From positions 3,780,422 to 3,844,421 of the forward strand of contig CP119076.1 in the NCBI GenBank assembly GCA_029027985.1: a DNA stretch of 64,000 bases, given 5' to 3'. Both the position numbers and the translations under genes were made by a program. The DNA is from Klebsiella aerogenes (GTDB lineage Bacteria; Pseudomonadota; Gammaproteobacteria; Enterobacterales; Enterobacteriaceae). The notes under the pieces are model-generated. The model was not told the origin of the DNA and made no database searches. It was given only the letters and a program-made list of their open reading frames with translations. Below are positions 30,865 through 41,944 of the stretch, piece by piece. Numbering within the stretch: the first letter of the stretch is position 1; each line of letters starts with the position of its first letter.

Positions 30865-32067
30865 ATGCGCATCCTACATACCTCCGACTGGCATCTCGGC
30901 CAGAACTTCTACAGCAAAAGCCGCGCCGACGAACACGCCGCCTTTCTCGACTGGCTGTTGGCCCGCGCGCAGGAACATGAGGTGGATGCGATTATCGTCG
31001 CCGGCGATATTTTTGATACCGGATCGCCGCCAAGCTACGCCCGCGAGCTGTACAACCGCTTTGTCGTCCAGCTGCAGCAAATCGGCTGCCACCTGGTGGT
31101 CCTGGCGGGTAACCACGATTCGGTGGCGACACTAAACGAATCGCGCGAAATTCTCGCCTTCCTGAAAACGACCGTTGTCGCCAATGCCGGTCACGCGCCG
31201 TTTATCCTACCGTTGCGTGACGGTACGCCCGGCGCGGTCTTCTGCCCGGTGCCGTTTTTACGTCCGCGCGAACTGGTTGTTAGCCAGGCCGGCCACTCCA
31301 GCGGTGAAAAGCAGCAGCAGTTGCTAACCGCCATCAGCGACTACTATCAACAGCAATATCAGCAGGCTTGCGAGCTCCGCGGCGAACGCGCGCTGCCAAT
31401 TATCGCCAGCGGCCATCTCACCACCGTCGGCGCCAGCAAAAGCGACGCGGTACGCGAGATTTACATCGGCACCCTCGACGCCTTCCCGGCCAGCCACTTT
31501 CCCCCCGCCGATTACATTGCACTTGGCCATATTCACCGCGCGCAGGTCGTTGGCGGTTGCGAACATATTCGCTACAGCGGTTCGCCACTGCCGCTGAGCT
31601 TTGATGAAACCGGGAAAAACAAGAGCGTCAATCTGGTGTCGTTCAACAACGGCAAACTCAACGAGGTGACGCCGCTGACGGTGCCTATCAGCCAGCCGCT
31701 GGCGGTGCTAAAAGGCGATTTCGCCAGCATCACCGCGCAGCTCCAGCAGTGGCAGGATAGCGCGCAGCAACCGCCGGTGTGGCTGGACATCGAAATCACC
31801 AGCGATGAATACCTGCATGATATTCAAAGAAAAATTCAGGAGCAGGCCGAATCATTACCGGTTGAAGTGCTATTGGTGCGCCGCAGTCGCGCCCAGCGCG
31901 AACGCATCCTGGCCGGCGAGCGGCGAGAAACGCTGAGCGAACTGCAGGTGGAAGAGGTGTTTGCCCGCCGTCTGGCGCTGGAAACCCTCGATGCTCCGCA
32001 ACAACAGCGTCTGGAGCAGTTGTTTAATGAAACGCTGCATAGCCTGAACGGTGAGGAACACCTGTGA
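30865..32067 (+). CDS. sbcD: Nuclease SbcCD subunit D
   Basis: SbcD (Mre11 homologue) is the nuclease of the SbcCD complex, which cleaves hairpins and protein-blocked DNA ends. The 400-residue calcineurin-like phosphoesterase has the metal motifs SDWHLGQ (D8, H10), VAGDIFD, LAGNHDS, SGHL and LGHIHRAQ. It is divergent from phoB, and its stop overlaps the sbcC start by 4 bp (translational coupling). Confidence 0.97.
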   Translation: MRILHTSDWHLGQNFYSKSRADEHAAFLDWLLARAQEHEVDAIIVAGDIFDTGSPPSYARELYNRFVVQLQQIGCHLVVLAGNHDSVATLNESREILAFLKTTVVANAGHAPFILPLRDGTPGAVFCPVPFLRPRELVVSQAGHSSGEKQQQLLTAISDYYQQQYQQACELRGERALPIIASGHLTTVGASKSDAVREIYIGTLDAFPASHFPPADYIALGHIHRAQVVGGCEHIRYSGSPLPLSFDETGKNKSVNLVSFNNGKLNEVTPLTVPISQPLAVLKGDFASITAQLQQWQDSAQQPPVWLDIEITSDEYLHDIQRKIQEQAESLPVEVLLVRRSRAQRERILAGERRETLSELQVEEVFARRLALETLDAPQQQRLEQLFNETLHSLNGEEHL

Positions 32068-35000
32068 GAATCCTGAGCTTACGTCTGAAAAACCTCAACT
32101 CGCTGAAAGGCGAATGGAAAATCGACTTTACCGCCGAACCGTTCGCCAGCAACGGTCTGTTCGCCATCACCGGGCCGACCGGCGCCGGGAAAACTACCCT
32201 GCTGGATGCCATCTGCCTCGCGCTCTACCACGAAACGCCGCGCCTGAGCAGCGTATCGCAGTCGCAAAACGATCTGATGACCCGCGACACCGCCGAATGC
32301 CTGGCGGAGGTCGAATTCGAGGTCAGAGGCACCGCTTACCGCGCGTTCTGGAGCCAGAACCGTGCCCGCAACCAACCGGACGGCAACCTACAGGCTCCGC
32401 GCGTTGAACTGGCTCGCTGCGACGACGGTAAAATCCTCGCCGATAAGGTTAAGGACAAGCTGGAACTGACCGCCTCGCTCACTGGTCTTGATTACGGCCG
32501 CTTTACCCGTTCCATGCTGCTCTCGCAGGGGCAATTCGCTGCCTTTCTGAATGCCAAGCCAAAGGAACGCGCCGAACTGCTGGAAGAACTGACCGGCACC
32601 GAGATCTACGGTCAAATTTCCACACAGGTATTTGAAAAACATAAGCTCGCTCGCATTGAGTTAGAAAAACTGCAGGCACAGGCTTCCGGCGTCTTACTAC
32701 TGAGCGATGAGCAGCGGCAAGCGCTGGAACAAAGTTTGCAAGTACTTACTGCTGAAGAGCAGCAACAGGTTGCCGAACAAACCCGCCAGCAAAACGCCCT
32801 GCAGTGGCTGCGCCGCCGTCAGGAACTGGAGGCGGAATCCAGTCAAACGCAGGCCGCCTTGCAGCAGGCGCAGCTGGCGCTGGAAGCCGCCGCCCCGCAG
32901 CTGGCAACGCTACACAGCGCGCAACCGGCGGAGCTGCTGCGTCCATTATGGGCACGCCTACAAGAACAACATACCGCGCTGGCACAGACCCGCCGTCAGG
33001 TTGAAGAAGTAAATGCTCGCTTACATGACAACCTACGCCGCCGGGCGGGGATCCGCCTGACTGCGCAACAACAGTTAGCGCAACTGGCGTCTCGCCAGCA
33101 GGCTCTGAACGACTGGCTAAAAACGCACGACCGTTTTCAACAGTGGAGTACCGCACTGGCGGGCTGGAAAGCCACCTTCCAGCAACTCGCTCGCGACAGG
33201 CAGCAGCAGTCCGCACTGCAACAGCGCCAGCAGGATGCCGCCCGTAAACTAGGGGAGTTACCGGGTACGGCGCTGCCCCTTGATGCGGAGCAAGTGAGCC
33301 GCGAGCTAGCGCAGCATGCCGCCGCTCGCCCGCTGCGCCAGCAGCTTTCTACCCTTCATAGCCGTCTGCAGCCGCTATACCTGCGTCTGCAGCAGCTTCA
33401 GAACGCGGAAAATGCGGCACAGCAGGAAAAAGAGAAACTTGAAGCTGCGCTACATCAACGCCGTCAGGCATGGAAGGACAAAAACCAGCAGTTCAGCGAT
33501 GTAAAAGCGATTTGCGAACTGGAAGCGCGTATCGCCGGTCTGGAAGCCGAGCGCGCCCGCCTGCAGCCCGGTGTGCCTTGTCCGCTGTGCGGTTCCGAGC
33601 ACCATCCGGCAGTCGCGGAATATCAGGCGCTGGTGCCCGGCATCAACCAAACCCGGCGCGACGCACTGGAGCGAGAAGTCAGACAGCTGGCGGAAGAAGG
33701 CGCCCAGCTACGAGGCCAGCTTGAAGCATTGCTTAAACAACAGCAAAAAGAAGCGGACGAGAAAGCGTCCTTGCTGCAGCAGGAGCAAGCACTCACATCA
33801 CAATGGCAAACCACCGCGGCGGAATTGGCTATCGCATTAACGCCGCAGGACGATATTGCCAGCTGGCTGGACAGCCGCCAGCAGCACGAACAGCAGCTGT
33901 ACCAACATCAACAGCGTCTGGCCTGGCAGGCGCAACAACATGAAAGCCAACAACAACTCCAGCAGTTACAGCAGGATCTCGATCAGCGCCGCAACGCGCT
34001 GGAGGCGGAACTTACCGTTTATGCGCTGCACCTGCCGGGAGCCGCGGAAGCTGACGATTGGCTGGCGCAGCGAGAGGCCGAAAGCCGCAGCTGGCAGACT
34101 AAACATAACGAAGCGGCCGCGCTGCAGGAACAGCGCCAGCAGTTAACGCCGCTGCTGGAGACGCTGCCTGAATCGCAGGAAACCGTTGATCCCGCCCCGC
34201 TGGAAGGCTGGCGTCAGCTACACGATGATTGTCTGTCGCTACAGAGCCAGTGGCAAACGCTGGTTCAGCAGGAAAGACAACAGCAGACACAGGCGCAGGA
34301 AAGCGAAAATCAGTTCGCCGCCGCGCTGGCCGCCAGCCCATTTGCCGACCAAACCGCGTATCTTGCCGCCCTGCTCGACGAACCGACCCGCCAGCGGCTT
34401 GAGCAGCTAAAGCAGACGCTGGAAAAAACCTTGCAGCAGAACCAGACGCTGGCGCTGCGGGCGCAGACCTCGCTCACACATCATACCCAACAGCCGCCTG
34501 CCGATGTCGATATCAACCAGCCGCTGGAGCAGCTACAAACAGCGCAACTGCAACTGGCGCAACAGCTGCGGGAAAACAGCGCCCGCCAGGGCGAGATCCG
34601 TCAGCAGTTGAAGCAAAACAACGATAACCAGCAGCGCCAGCTCTCATTGCGCCAGCAAATAGAACAGGCCGCACAGCAGTTAGAAGACTGGTCCTGGCTG
34701 AATGCGCTGATTGGCTCAAAAGAGGGAGATAAATTCCGTAAATTTGCTCAGGGGCTGACGCTGGATAATCTGGTGTGGCTGGCGAACCAACAGCTAAACC
34801 GCCTGCACGGCCGCTATCTGCTACAGCGAAAAGCCAGCGAGGCGCTGGAGCTGGAAGTGGTAGACACCTGGCAGGCGGACGCGGTGCGCGATACCCGCAC
34901 GCTATCCGGCGGCGAAAGCTTCCTCGTCAGCCTCGCGCTGGCGCTGGCGCTTTCCGACCTTGTCAGTCACAAGACGCGGATTGATTCGCTGTTCCTTGAT

Positions 35001-35198
35001 GAAGGTTTCGGCACCCTGGATAGCGAGACGCTGGATACCGCGCTGGATGCCCTCGACGCGCTGAACGCCAGCGGCAAGGTTATCGGCGTGATTAGCCACG
35101 TCGAAGCGATGAAAGAGCGTATACCGGTGCAGATTAAGGTGAAGAAGATAAACGGTCTGGGATACAGCCGGTTGGATAAAACATTTGCCGTTGAGTAA
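32064..35198 (+). CDS. sbcC: Nuclease SbcCD subunit C
   Basis: SbcC (Rad50 homologue) is the ATPase and DNA-tethering subunit of SbcCD. It has 1044 residues: Walker [10 protein letters not shown] (about 37-45), long glutamine-rich antiparallel coiled coils, a zinc hook C506-P-L-C509 at the apex, the ABC signature LSGGESF and Walker [13 protein letters not shown] near the C-terminus. The complex resects palindromes, which is notable in a window full of hairpin-forming BIMEs. E. coli SbcC has 1048 residues. E. coli araJ, normally next to sbcC, is absent. Confidence 0.97.
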   Translation: MRILSLRLKNLNSLKGEWKIDFTAEPFASNGLFAITGPTGAGKTTLLDAICLALYHETPRLSSVSQSQNDLMTRDTAECLAEVEFEVRGTAYRAFWSQNRARNQPDGNLQAPRVELARCDDGKILADKVKDKLELTASLTGLDYGRFTRSMLLSQGQFAAFLNAKPKERAELLEELTGTEIYGQISTQVFEKHKLARIELEKLQAQASGVLLLSDEQRQALEQSLQVLTAEEQQQVAEQTRQQNALQWLRRRQELEAESSQTQAALQQAQLALEAAAPQLATLHSAQPAELLRPLWARLQEQHTALAQTRRQVEEVNARLHDNLRRRAGIRLTAQQQLAQLASRQQALNDWLKTHDRFQQWSTALAGWKATFQQLARDRQQQSALQQRQQDAARKLGELPGTALPLDAEQVSRELAQHAAARPLRQQLSTLHSRLQPLYLRLQQLQNAENAAQQEKEKLEAALHQRRQAWKDKNQQFSDVKAICELEARIAGLEAERARLQPGVPCPLCGSEHHPAVAEYQALVPGINQTRRDALEREVRQLAEEGAQLRGQLEALLKQQQKEADEKASLLQQEQALTSQWQTTAAELAIALTPQDDIASWLDSRQQHEQQLYQHQQRLAWQAQQHESQQQLQQLQQDLDQRRNALEAELTVYALHLPGAAEADDWLAQREAESRSWQTKHNEAAALQEQRQQLTPLLETLPESQETVDPAPLEGWRQLHDDCLSLQSQWQTLVQQERQQQTQAQESENQFAAALAASPFADQTAYLAALLDEPTRQRLEQLKQTLEKTLQQNQTLALRAQTSLTHHTQQPPADVDINQPLEQLQTAQLQLAQQLRENSARQGEIRQQLKQNNDNQQRQLSLRQQIEQAAQQLEDWSWLNALIGSKEGDKFRKFAQGLTLDNLVWLANQQLNRLHGRYLLQRKASEALELEVVDTWQADAVRDTRTLSGGESFLVSLALALALSDLVSHKTRIDSLFLDEGFGTLDSETLDTALDALDALNASGKVIGVISHVEAMKERIPVQIKVKKINGLGYSRLDKTFAVE

Positions 35199-35207
35199 TG
35201 TCGGCTG

Positions 35208-35230
35208 CCCCTCTTCCTGCCGAAGAGGGG
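35208..35230. terminator. Hairpin between convergent sbcC and mak
   Basis: CCCCTCTTC/GAAGAGGGG, a perfect 9-bp stem with a 5-nt loop, starts 9 bp after the sbcC stop. There is no T-run on either strand, so terminator strength is uncertain. Confidence 0.55.
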
Positions 35231-35246
35231 CTCATCGTGGGTTTAG

Positions 35247-36152
35247 CTATAGCGGCCACAGCCATGCCGCGCCACGCACGCCGCTGGAATCGCCGTGCAT
35301 CGCCTGACGAATCGGCGTTTCGCACTCGCCGCCGAATACCCACTGTTTCACCAGCGCAGGCACCGTTTGATACAAACGCTCGACGTTGCTCATCCCGCCG
35401 CCCAACACGATGACATCCGGATCGAGGATATTCACCACGTGCGCCAGCGATTTCGCCAGCCGTTGTTCGTAACGGCTCAGCGCCAGTTCGGCCTTTTCAT
35501 CACCCTCGCCAACCCGGCGCATAATCTCGCTGCCGGTTAGCGGTTGACCGCTCAGTCGTTGATAATCCGTGGCAAAGCCGGTACCGGAAATAAAGGTTTC
35601 GATACAACCCTGCTTACCGCAGTAACACGGTACTTCCGCACGATAGCGCAGCTCATCTTCATCCATCCACGGTAGCGGATTGTGCCCCCACTCGCCAGCG
35701 GTACCGTTACCGCCGCTATGCGCGCGCCCGTTTAACGCCACGCCTGCGCCGCAGCCGGTTCCGATAATCACCGCAAACACGGTTTGCGCTCCGGCCGCCG
35801 CGCCGTCCACCGCTTCTGAGACCGCCAGGCAGTTGGCGTCGTTGGCGAGTCGCACCTCGCGATTGAGACGCAGACTCAGATCTTTATCGAAGGGTTGGCC
35901 GTTAAGCCAGGTCGAATTCGCGTTTTTCACCACGCCGCTATACGGCGAAATCGAGCCGGGGATCCCCATGCCGACGGTTCCGCGCTGCCCGGTCGCCTGC
36001 TCGGCCATCTCCACCAACGCAGCGATAGTTTCGATGGTCTGGCGATAATCCTCCCGCGGGGTCGGCAAACGGTGGCGAAATAACTGCTGGCCCTGCTCAC
36101 TAAGGGCGATCACTTCCGTTTTTGTTCCACCTAAATCAATACCAATACGCAC
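35247..36152 (-). CDS. mak: Manno(fructo)kinase (ROK family)
   Basis: Mak phosphorylates fructose (and mannose) at C6. It is a 301-residue ROK kinase: phosphate-binding [13 protein letters not shown] at the N-terminus, [12 protein letters not shown], the ROK zinc-type motif [10 protein letters not shown]...[15 protein letters not shown], and LGGGMSN. The frame is open to 36257, but the GTG at 36152 gives the E. coli-like start and has GAGGAG before it. It is convergent with sbcC and divergent from rdgC. Confidence 0.94.
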   Translation of the reverse strand: MRIGIDLGGTKTEVIALSEQGQQLFRHRLPTPREDYRQTIETIAALVEMAEQATGQRGTVGMGIPGSISPYSGVVKNANSTWLNGQPFDKDLSLRLNREVRLANDANCLAVSEAVDGAAAGAQTVFAVIIGTGCGAGVALNGRAHSGGNGTAGEWGHNPLPWMDEDELRYRAEVPCYCGKQGCIETFISGTGFATDYQRLSGQPLTGSEIMRRVGEGDEKAELALSRYEQRLAKSLAHVVNILDPDVIVLGGGMSNVERLYQTVPALVKQWVFGGECETPIRQAMHGDSSGVRGAAWLWPL

Positions 36153-36243
36153 AGTCTGCTCCTCACCCCGATTAACAATGCAAGCATAGCGACAATTCGC
36201 TATTATGCCCGCCTGATTTAACGACAAAGCCGTGGAAATTATC

Positions 36244-37155
36244 ATGCTGTGGTTCAAAAATTTAATGGTTTACCGTCTCAGCCGCGATATCGAATTGCGC
36301 GCCGAGGAGATGGAAAAACAGCTGGCCGAGCTGACATTTACCCCGTGTGGCAGCCAGGATATGGCGAAAACCGGTTGGGTATCGCCAATGGGATCGCACA
36401 GCGACGCGCTGACGCATACGACGAACGGCCAGATCGTTATCTGTGCGCGTAAAGAAGAAAAGATCCTGCCGTCGCCGGTTATCAAACAGGCGCTGGAAGC
36501 GAAGATCCTCAAGCTCGAAGCCGATCAGGGCCGTAAGCTAAAGAAGACCGAAAAAGATTCGCTGAAAGATGAAGTCCTGCACTCTCTGCTGCCGCGCGCC
36601 TTCAGCCGCTTCAGCCAGACGATGATGTGGATCGATACCGTCAACGGCTTGATCATGGTGGACTGCGCCAGCGCGAAGAAAGCAGAAGATACGCTGGCGC
36701 TGCTGCGTAAAACGCTGGGCTCGCTGCCGGTCGTCCCGCTGACCCTGGAGAACCCGATCGAGCTGACGCTGACCGAATGGGTACGCTCCGGTAGCGTGGC
36801 TCAGGGCTTCCAGTTGCTCGACGAAGCCGAGCTGAAAGCGATGCTGGAAGATGGCGGCGTGATCCGCGCGAAGAAACAGGATCTGGTGAGCGACGAGATC
36901 GCCGTACACATCGAAGCGGGCAAAGTGGTCACCAAGCTGGCGCTCGACTGGCAGCAGCGCATCCAGTTTATGATCTGCGACGACGCCTCAATCAAGCGTC
37001 TGAAATTCTGTGATGAGTTACGTGACCAGAACGAAGATATTGACCGCGAAGATTTTGCGCAGCGCTTTGATGCCGACTTTATCTTAATGACCGGCGAGCT
37101 GGCGGCATTGATTCAAAGCCTGGTGGAAGGCCTGGGCGGCGAAGCCCAACGTTAA
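36244..37155 (+). CDS. rdgC: Recombination-associated protein RdgC
   Basis: RdgC forms a ring-shaped dimer around duplex DNA and restrains RecA. The 303-residue protein is the E. coli length and has the conserved [17 protein letters not shown] and [14 protein letters not shown] segments. ATG 36244 ([12 protein letters not shown]) is chosen over the ATG 12 bp upstream because it matches the family. Confidence 0.96.
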   Translation: MLWFKNLMVYRLSRDIELRAEEMEKQLAELTFTPCGSQDMAKTGWVSPMGSHSDALTHTTNGQIVICARKEEKILPSPVIKQALEAKILKLEADQGRKLKKTEKDSLKDEVLHSLLPRAFSRFSQTMMWIDTVNGLIMVDCASAKKAEDTLALLRKTLGSLPVVPLTLENPIELTLTEWVRSGSVAQGFQLLDEAELKAMLEDGGVIRAKKQDLVSDEIAVHIEAGKVVTKLALDWQQRIQFMICDDASIKRLKFCDELRDQNEDIDREDFAQRFDADFILMTGELAALIQSLVEGLGGEAQR

Positions 37156-37163
37156 TCGCGATA

Positions 37164-37202
37164 CCTTCCTGCCGGACCCGGAAAGCGGACGCGGCAGGAA
37201 GG
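37164..37202. terminator. Hairpin between convergent rdgC and ppnP
   Basis: An 11-bp perfect stem CCTTCCTGCCG/CGGCAGGAAGG with a 17-nt loop fills the gap between the two stop codons. It could serve both genes; no long T-run is present. Confidence 0.6.
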
Positions 37203-37210
37203 CGCTTAAA

Positions 37211-37564
<354 letters not shown>

Positions 37565-37582
37565 TTAATCGATAACGTCAGG

Positions 37583-38260
37583 TTAAACTAATAGTTCTGC
37601 CGCCAGTCGTGAAACCAGCACATTTGACAGTAAAACCGGGACATCCAGCGCCTTTTGTAATACGTCGCGGTGATGCTGATGGTAGCCCAAACAGTCGAGC
37701 ACCAGCACATCAGCCCCCTGTTCGACTAAACCTCTTCCGGCATCCAGTAGATCGCTGTCGCTGCCGCCCACCGGGTTCGCCAGCGCGTAGTAAGGCGTAT
37801 TTTCTAAGGTGAGCCATTTTTGTCGCTGCAGCGGCAGGACTTCTTCAACGGGCACAATGACGCCAACCTGGTGACCATCGACGATCGATGCCACCAGCGG
37901 CGGGATAATCCGCTCAGGCTCAAGAAGGATAGCGTTGTGCGCCGCAAGGCCGCTCAACTGTTCGGAACTGAGAAAAAGAATGACATCATATTCCTGCCGA
38001 TCCAGCATCTCGATAACGCAGCGCAGATCGCGCTCAACCTTTTGGCGAGAAACCTCCGCCAGCTGGTTGTCATTGAGTAAGGTCAGCAGCCCCTGGTCGC
38101 CGGATTCCACGGCATAATCTTCCATAACGTCTTCACGCGTCATTTTGCCTAACAGGCTAATATGGGTGATCTGCTCTTCCTTGATATGTTCGGTTAACAG
38201 CGGCAAAACTTCTGCCACCGGCACCACGCCAATGGTCAAAATTGCCATCGTTGCACTCAT
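37583..38260 (-). CDS. aroM: AroM family protein
   Basis: A 225-residue protein of unknown function, the length of E. coli AroM; in E. coli it belongs to the TyrR-controlled aroL-yaiA-aroM operon. The fold signature (conserved cysteine in [11 protein letters not shown] near residue 195) suggests an Asp/Glu-racemase-like architecture. AAAAGGT lies before the ATG. Here yaiA is missing and a 282-bp gap separates aroL from aroM. Confidence 0.93.
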   Translation of the reverse strand: MSATMAILTIGVVPVAEVLPLLTEHIKEEQITHISLLGKMTREDVMEDYAVESGDQGLLTLLNDNQLAEVSRQKVERDLRCVIEMLDRQEYDVILFLSSEQLSGLAAHNAILLEPERIIPPLVASIVDGHQVGVIVPVEEVLPLQRQKWLTLENTPYYALANPVGGSDSDLLDAGRGLVEQGADVLVLDCLGYHQHHRDVLQKALDVPVLLSNVLVSRLAAELLV

Positions 38261-38301
38261 ATCATGTACCTTTTCACTACCACTGCTTCAACACAGGCTT
38301 T

Positions 38302-38400
38302 TCACACACGACATCCGCCCCCCTGGTGAGTAAAAATCAACCGTCCAGAAGCGTAGCAGCTCAGCGCGGCTGCGGAATGTAAAGATTCCAGAAGCTTCAT
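38302..38400 (-). CDS. Possible 32-residue small protein between aroL and aroM
   Basis: ATG at 38400 is preceded by CAGGAGCGCCT, a near-ideal ribosome-binding site, and opens 32 codons (MKLLESLHSAAALSCYASGR, then LIFTHQGGGCRV, stop). It ends 41 bp before aroM, in the place of E. coli yaiA, to which it shows no similarity. It may be a small protein, an aroM leader peptide or chance. The rest of the aroL-aroM gap shows nothing else. Confidence 0.35.
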   Translation of the reverse strand: MKLLESLHSAAALSCYASGRLIFTHQGGGCRV

Positions 38401-38542
38401 AGGCGCTCCTGAAAAATCCGTGTGTTAGATATTCATTAGTCCCGATCATGAATTAAAAATGTGACCTGTGCCCGGTATTGCGCTTTTCAACACCAGAACC
38501 AGGCACGGCAGGATGAATGGACAACAAGGCGTAAGGGGAAAC

Positions 38543-39073
38543 TCAGGATTCGCTGATGCACTCGCCGGGCAACGTCGCCATGATCTGTTCCACGACCTTC
38601 TCCGGCGAGACGGTTGCATCGATAATATGGTGTGCGGTTTCACGATACAGCGCTTCCCGCTGCGCCAGCACTTCACCCACTTCATCGCGGATTGCTTTGC
38701 CGGTCAACGTCGGACGTTGTTCCGCCTGCGGGTAAGCTTCCAGGCGGTCAATCAGCGCATTAACCGAAGCCTGCAGATAAAGCACCACGCCGTTTTCACG
38801 CATAAATAGCCGATTACGTTCGGCGAGGATGATCCCGCCGCCGGTCGCGATGACCGTATCCGCAAGCGTGACGGCCTTCAGCGACAGCGTCTCCAATTCG
38901 CGGAAGCGATCCCAGCCTTCGCTCTGCACGATCTCAGCCACGGTGCGTTTCTCATGGGCCTGCAAACGGTGATCGGTATCGGAAAACTGGAAGTTCAGCG
39001 CGCGCGCCAGGGCGTGACCGATCGTCGTTTTGCCGCAACCACGCGGCCCGATGAGAAAAATTGGTTGTGTCAT
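38543..39073 (-). CDS. aroL: Shikimate kinase II
   Basis: AroL phosphorylates shikimate at O3 in the aromatic amino acid pathway. The 176-residue kinase has the P-loop GPRGCGKTT (about residues 9-17), FSDTDHRL, and [11 protein letters not shown] of the shikimate-binding site. The frame is open to 39154, but [12 protein letters not shown] at 39073 matches E. coli. TyrR-like boxes lie 88-170 bp upstream. Confidence 0.95.
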   Translation of the reverse strand: MTQPIFLIGPRGCGKTTIGHALARALNFQFSDTDHRLQAHEKRTVAEIVQSEGWDRFRELETLSLKAVTLADTVIATGGGIILAERNRLFMRENGVVLYLQASVNALIDRLEAYPQAEQRPTLTGKAIRDEVGEVLAQREALYRETAHHIIDATVSPEKVVEQIMATLPGECISES

Positions 39074-39160
39074 TACCGAAGACCCTCTGGTTCCGCTCAT
39101 CGCGGAGAAATAAAGACGAAAAGATATGTCATGATACCTGCAAAAACCTGCCACGATAAC

Positions 39161-39242
39161 CGTAAAATAATCGTTACATTTATAAGATCACCCTGTTTAC
39201 CACAGAGTTTGAATGGATTCTGCATGTAAACTTATCATTGCA
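39161..39242 (-). promoter_or_regulatory. TyrR-box-like sites upstream of aroL
   Basis: CGTAAA-ATAATC-GTTACA (39161-39178) fits the TyrR box TGTAAA-N6-TTTACA in 10 of 12 bases; TGTAAA-CTTATC-ATTGCA (39225-39242) fits in 10 of 12. They are centred 64 bp apart in the 335-bp aroL/DUF2076 divergent gap. E. coli aroL is repressed through three TyrR boxes plus TrpR; a TrpR box was not seen. Confidence 0.6.
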
Positions 39243-39408
39243 TTTGGTGTTATGCCAGCTTTACCTAAAGCGAAGGGGTTATTTTTCATTCAGGGTTTGC
39301 CGTAAACGGTAACACATTTATGCACAGCTTTACGCTGCAACATATTTACAACACCGGCCGTCAGTCGCACTCTGACGGTAAATGACCCGTGTGACAGAGG
39401 AATGTACC

Positions 39409-40119
39409 ATGCAATCTGAAGAACAACGCCTTATTGATGGACTGTTTTCCCGGCTGAAAGAAGCCGAGACGCAGAGCGCATCGCGCGACGCCAGCGCCGA
39501 GGAGCGGATTGCCCAACATGTCAGCCAACAGCCGGCAGCCCCTTACTATATGGCGCAGACAATCCTGATTCAGGAAGCGGCTATCAAACAGCTTAACGAT
39601 CGCATCCAGGCGCTGGAGACCCAGGTCGGCCAACTGCAGGTGGCGAAACCCAGCAGCGGCGGCTTCCTGTCAGGCCTGTTCGGCGGCGGTCAGTCTCGCG
39701 GCGCCGATTCGATACCGGGAGCCGAGCAATATGGCCGTCCGCAGGCGAATAGCTCACAGCCGCAGTATGCGCCGACGTCTCCGCAAAACTATGCCCCACA
39801 GGCGGCAGGACGCAGCGGCGGCGGCTTTATGGCGGGCGCCCTGCAAACCGCGGCAGGCGTCGCTGGCGGCGTAGTCCTGGGCAATATGCTGACCAATATG
39901 TTCAGCGGTTCGCATCCGCAGGAGATCGTTAACATTATTGATGAACAACAGCCACAGCAGCAGGATGTCAGCCCGACGCTGGATAACACCGCCGCGGAGG
40001 ATCCGTTCCGCCAGCAGGACGATCCGTTCCAGGCAGACAACAACACCTGGGATTCCGATTTCGACTCCGGCTTTGGCAATGACGACGATTTCGGTAGCGA
40101 TGACGACAGCTGGGTTTAA
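39409..40119 (+). CDS. DUF2076 family protein
   Basis: A 236-residue protein of unknown function. Residues 1-80 are helical with heptad character ([29 protein letters not shown]); then comes a Gly-rich [14 protein letters not shown] stretch, a Pro/Gln-rich linker, a small hydrophobic Gly/Ala segment (about 140-170), and a C-terminal tail very rich in Asp with repeated DDPF and FGNDDDFG. The start at 39409 has AGAGGA upstream; an ATG 27 bp earlier lacks one. Similar genes occur near aroL in other enterics. Confidence 0.8.
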   Translation: MQSEEQRLIDGLFSRLKEAETQSASRDASAEERIAQHVSQQPAAPYYMAQTILIQEAAIKQLNDRIQALETQVGQLQVAKPSSGGFLSGLFGGGQSRGADSIPGAEQYGRPQANSSQPQYAPTSPQNYAPQAAGRSGGGFMAGALQTAAGVAGGVVLGNMLTNMFSGSHPQEIVNIIDEQQPQQQDVSPTLDNTAAEDPFRQQDDPFQADNNTWDSDFDSGFGNDDDFGSDDDSWV

Positions 40120-40574
40120 TCCTGCTGACGTTTAAGCGCAAGCAACCACTTTTCCAGCTCGGCGGCAAACAGTTGCCGATCGCGCTGGGATAAACTATCC
40201 GGGCCGCCGGTTTGTACGCCGCTGGCCCGCATTGTTTCCATAAAATCACGCATCGTCAGACGCTCGCGAATGGTCGCCTCACTGTAACGTTCACCGCGCG
40301 GGTTCAGCGCCGCCCCGCCTTTCGCCAACACTTCCGCCGCCAGTGGAATATCAGCGGTAATCACCAAATCCCCCGCTTCGCACAGGCGCACGATCTCGTT
40401 ATCGGCAACATCGAAACCCTGCGCCACGCGCAGCGCACGCACATAGCGCGACGGCGGAACCCGCAGCGACTGATTGGCCACCAGCGTCAGCGGCGTCTGC
40501 GTGCGCCCGGCGGCGCGGAACAAAATCTCTTTAATCACATTCGGACACGCGTCCGCATCAACCCAAATCGCCAT
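40116..40574 (-). CDS. yaiI: UPF0178 protein YaiI
   Basis: A 152-residue protein of the YaiI/YqxD family (PIN-like fold, possible nuclease; function unproven). Conserved acidic and polar motifs are visible: [14 protein letters not shown] at the N-terminus, [17 protein letters not shown] and [12 protein letters not shown] near the end. The long upstream frame (to 40739) overlaps proC and is not conserved. It overlaps the DUF2076 stop by 4 bp, convergently, and is divergent from proC. Confidence 0.92.
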   Translation of the reverse strand: MAIWVDADACPNVIKEILFRAAGRTQTPLTLVANQSLRVPPSRYVRALRVAQGFDVADNEIVRLCEAGDLVITADIPLAAEVLAKGGAALNPRGERYSEATIRERLTMRDFMETMRASGVQTGGPDSLSQRDRQLFAAELEKWLLALKRQQD

Positions 40575-40689
40575 GTCGGCTCCTGTTGTCTGCAAGGGAT
40601 GCGACATTGTCACCTGCTTTTCTCCCCCAGAAAAGCGCCAGGATGATAAGCTAACTGGATCGTAACGAAAAATGCAGAGGGGAAAGGTA

Positions 40690-41499
40690 ATGGAGAAGAA
40701 AATTGGCTTTATCGGCTGCGGCAACATGGGTAAAGCCATTCTCGGCGGCCTGATCGCCAGCGGACAAGTACAACCGGCACAAATCTGGGTCTATACCCCG
40801 TCGGCGGATAAAGTCGCCGCCCTGCATGACCAGTACGGCATTAATGCGGCGGAAAGCGCCCAGGAAGTCGCTCAGGTGGCCGATATCGTCTTCGGCGCGG
40901 TGAAGCCGGGGATCATGACCAAGGTGCTGAGCGATATCGCCTCCAGCCTGAATAAAGAGTCGCTGGTCGTATCGATTGCCGCAGGCGTCACGCTGGAGCA
41001 GTTGGCGCGTGCGCTAGGCCACGATCGTAAAATCATTCGCGCGATGCCCAATACCCCGTCGCTGGTTAACGCCGGGATGACCTCCGTCACGCCGAACGCG
41101 CTGGTCGGCACAGAAGAACTCGCCGACGTGCTCACGATCTTCCGCTGCTTTGGTCAGGCGGAAATCATCGCCGAGCAGATGATTCATCCGGTGGTTGGCG
41201 TCAGCGGCTCCGCGCCGGCTTACGTGTTTATGTTTATCGAAGCCATGGCTGATGCGGCCGTACTCGGCGGCATGCCGCGCGCGCAGGCTTATAAATTCGC
41301 CGCTCAAGCGGTAATGGGGTCGGCGAAGATGGTGCTGGAAAGCGGTGAACACCCGGGTGCGCTGAAAGATATGGTGTGCTCGCCTGGCGGCACCACGATT
41401 GAAGCGGTTCGCGTACTGGAAGAAAAAGGGTTCCGTTCGGCGGTCATCGAAGCAATGGCGAAGTGTATGGAAAAATCAGAGCAGTTGAGCCGTTCCTGA
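40690..41499 (+). CDS. proC: Pyrroline-5-carboxylate reductase
   Basis: ProC performs the last step of proline synthesis with NAD(P)H. It has 269 residues, as in E. coli: Rossmann motif [27 protein letters not shown], and the C-terminal signature [22 protein letters not shown] 40690 has GGGGAAAGG upstream and is preferred to the upstream frame start at 40672. In E. coli dgcC (adrA) lies between proC and psiF; here the two are adjacent. Confidence 0.97.
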   Translation: MEKKIGFIGCGNMGKAILGGLIASGQVQPAQIWVYTPSADKVAALHDQYGINAAESAQEVAQVADIVFGAVKPGIMTKVLSDIASSLNKESLVVSIAAGVTLEQLARALGHDRKIIRAMPNTPSLVNAGMTSVTPNALVGTEELADVLTIFRCFGQAEIIAEQMIHPVVGVSGSAPAYVFMFIEAMADAAVLGGMPRAQAYKFAAQAVMGSAKMVLESGEHPGALKDMVCSPGGTTIEAVRVLEEKGFRSAVIEAMAKCMEKSEQLSRS

Positions 41500-41505
41500 T
41501 TAGAA

Positions 41506-41537
41506 ATGAAAAACGGGTGAGGTGCCGCCCCACCCGT
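41506..41537 (-). terminator. psiF terminator (also faces proC)
   Basis: ACGGGTG/CACCCGT stem (41513-41519/41531-41537), followed on the minus strand by TTTTTCATTTC. It occupies the 42-bp convergent gap between psiF and proC. Confidence 0.82.
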
Positions 41538-41541
41538 CTGC

Positions 41542-41853
41542 TTATTTCTTCAAACAAGCGCTCATAAACTTATTACGATCGTCGCCCTTCAACGATTTCG
41601 ATGACGCCTCTTTGCTACAGGTGCTCATCTTCTGCTGTTGAGGCGTCAGCGTCTTGCCGGTCGCTGAGGCATCTTTCTTCAGGCAATTGCTCATAAAGGT
41701 TTTACGTTCATCACCCTTCAGCGACTTTGACGCCGCTTCGGTATTACATGCGCCCATTTTCTGCTGCTGAGGCGTTAACGTTTTATCTGCGGCACTCACC
41801 GCGGCAACAAAGACCAAGCCAAAAAGTAGGGTTACCAGAAATGTTATTTTCAT
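41542..41853 (-). CDS. psiF: Phosphate-starvation-inducible protein PsiF
   Basis: A 103-residue secreted protein with signal peptide MKITFLVTLLFGLVFVAAVSA and two copies of a PsiF repeat (LTPQQQKM...C...SLKGDERKTFMSNCLKK, about 24-60 and 66-103), each with two cysteines likely to form a disulfide. Function is unknown. ATG 41853 is preferred to an adjacent GTG. In E. coli it is cotranscribed with phoA; here a strong terminator lies between them. Confidence 0.93.
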   Translation of the reverse strand: MKITFLVTLLFGLVFVAAVSAADKTLTPQQQKMGACNTEAASKSLKGDERKTFMSNCLKKDASATGKTLTPQQQKMSTCSKEASSKSLKGDDRNKFMSACLKK

Positions 41854-41902
41854 CACACCATCCCTCTGTTAGTGGATCTCTGTAAGTCTGGTCGCTATCA
41901 GC

Positions 41903-41938
41903 AAAAAAACCAGCCGGTAACGAAAATTCATTACCGGC
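41903..41938 (-). terminator. phoA intrinsic terminator
   Basis: GCCGGTAA/TTACCGGC (41913-41920/41931-41938) with a 10-nt loop, followed on the minus strand by GGTTTTTTTGC. It lies just after the phoA stop and before psiF. Confidence 0.88.
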
Positions 41939-41944
41939 AGTGGG

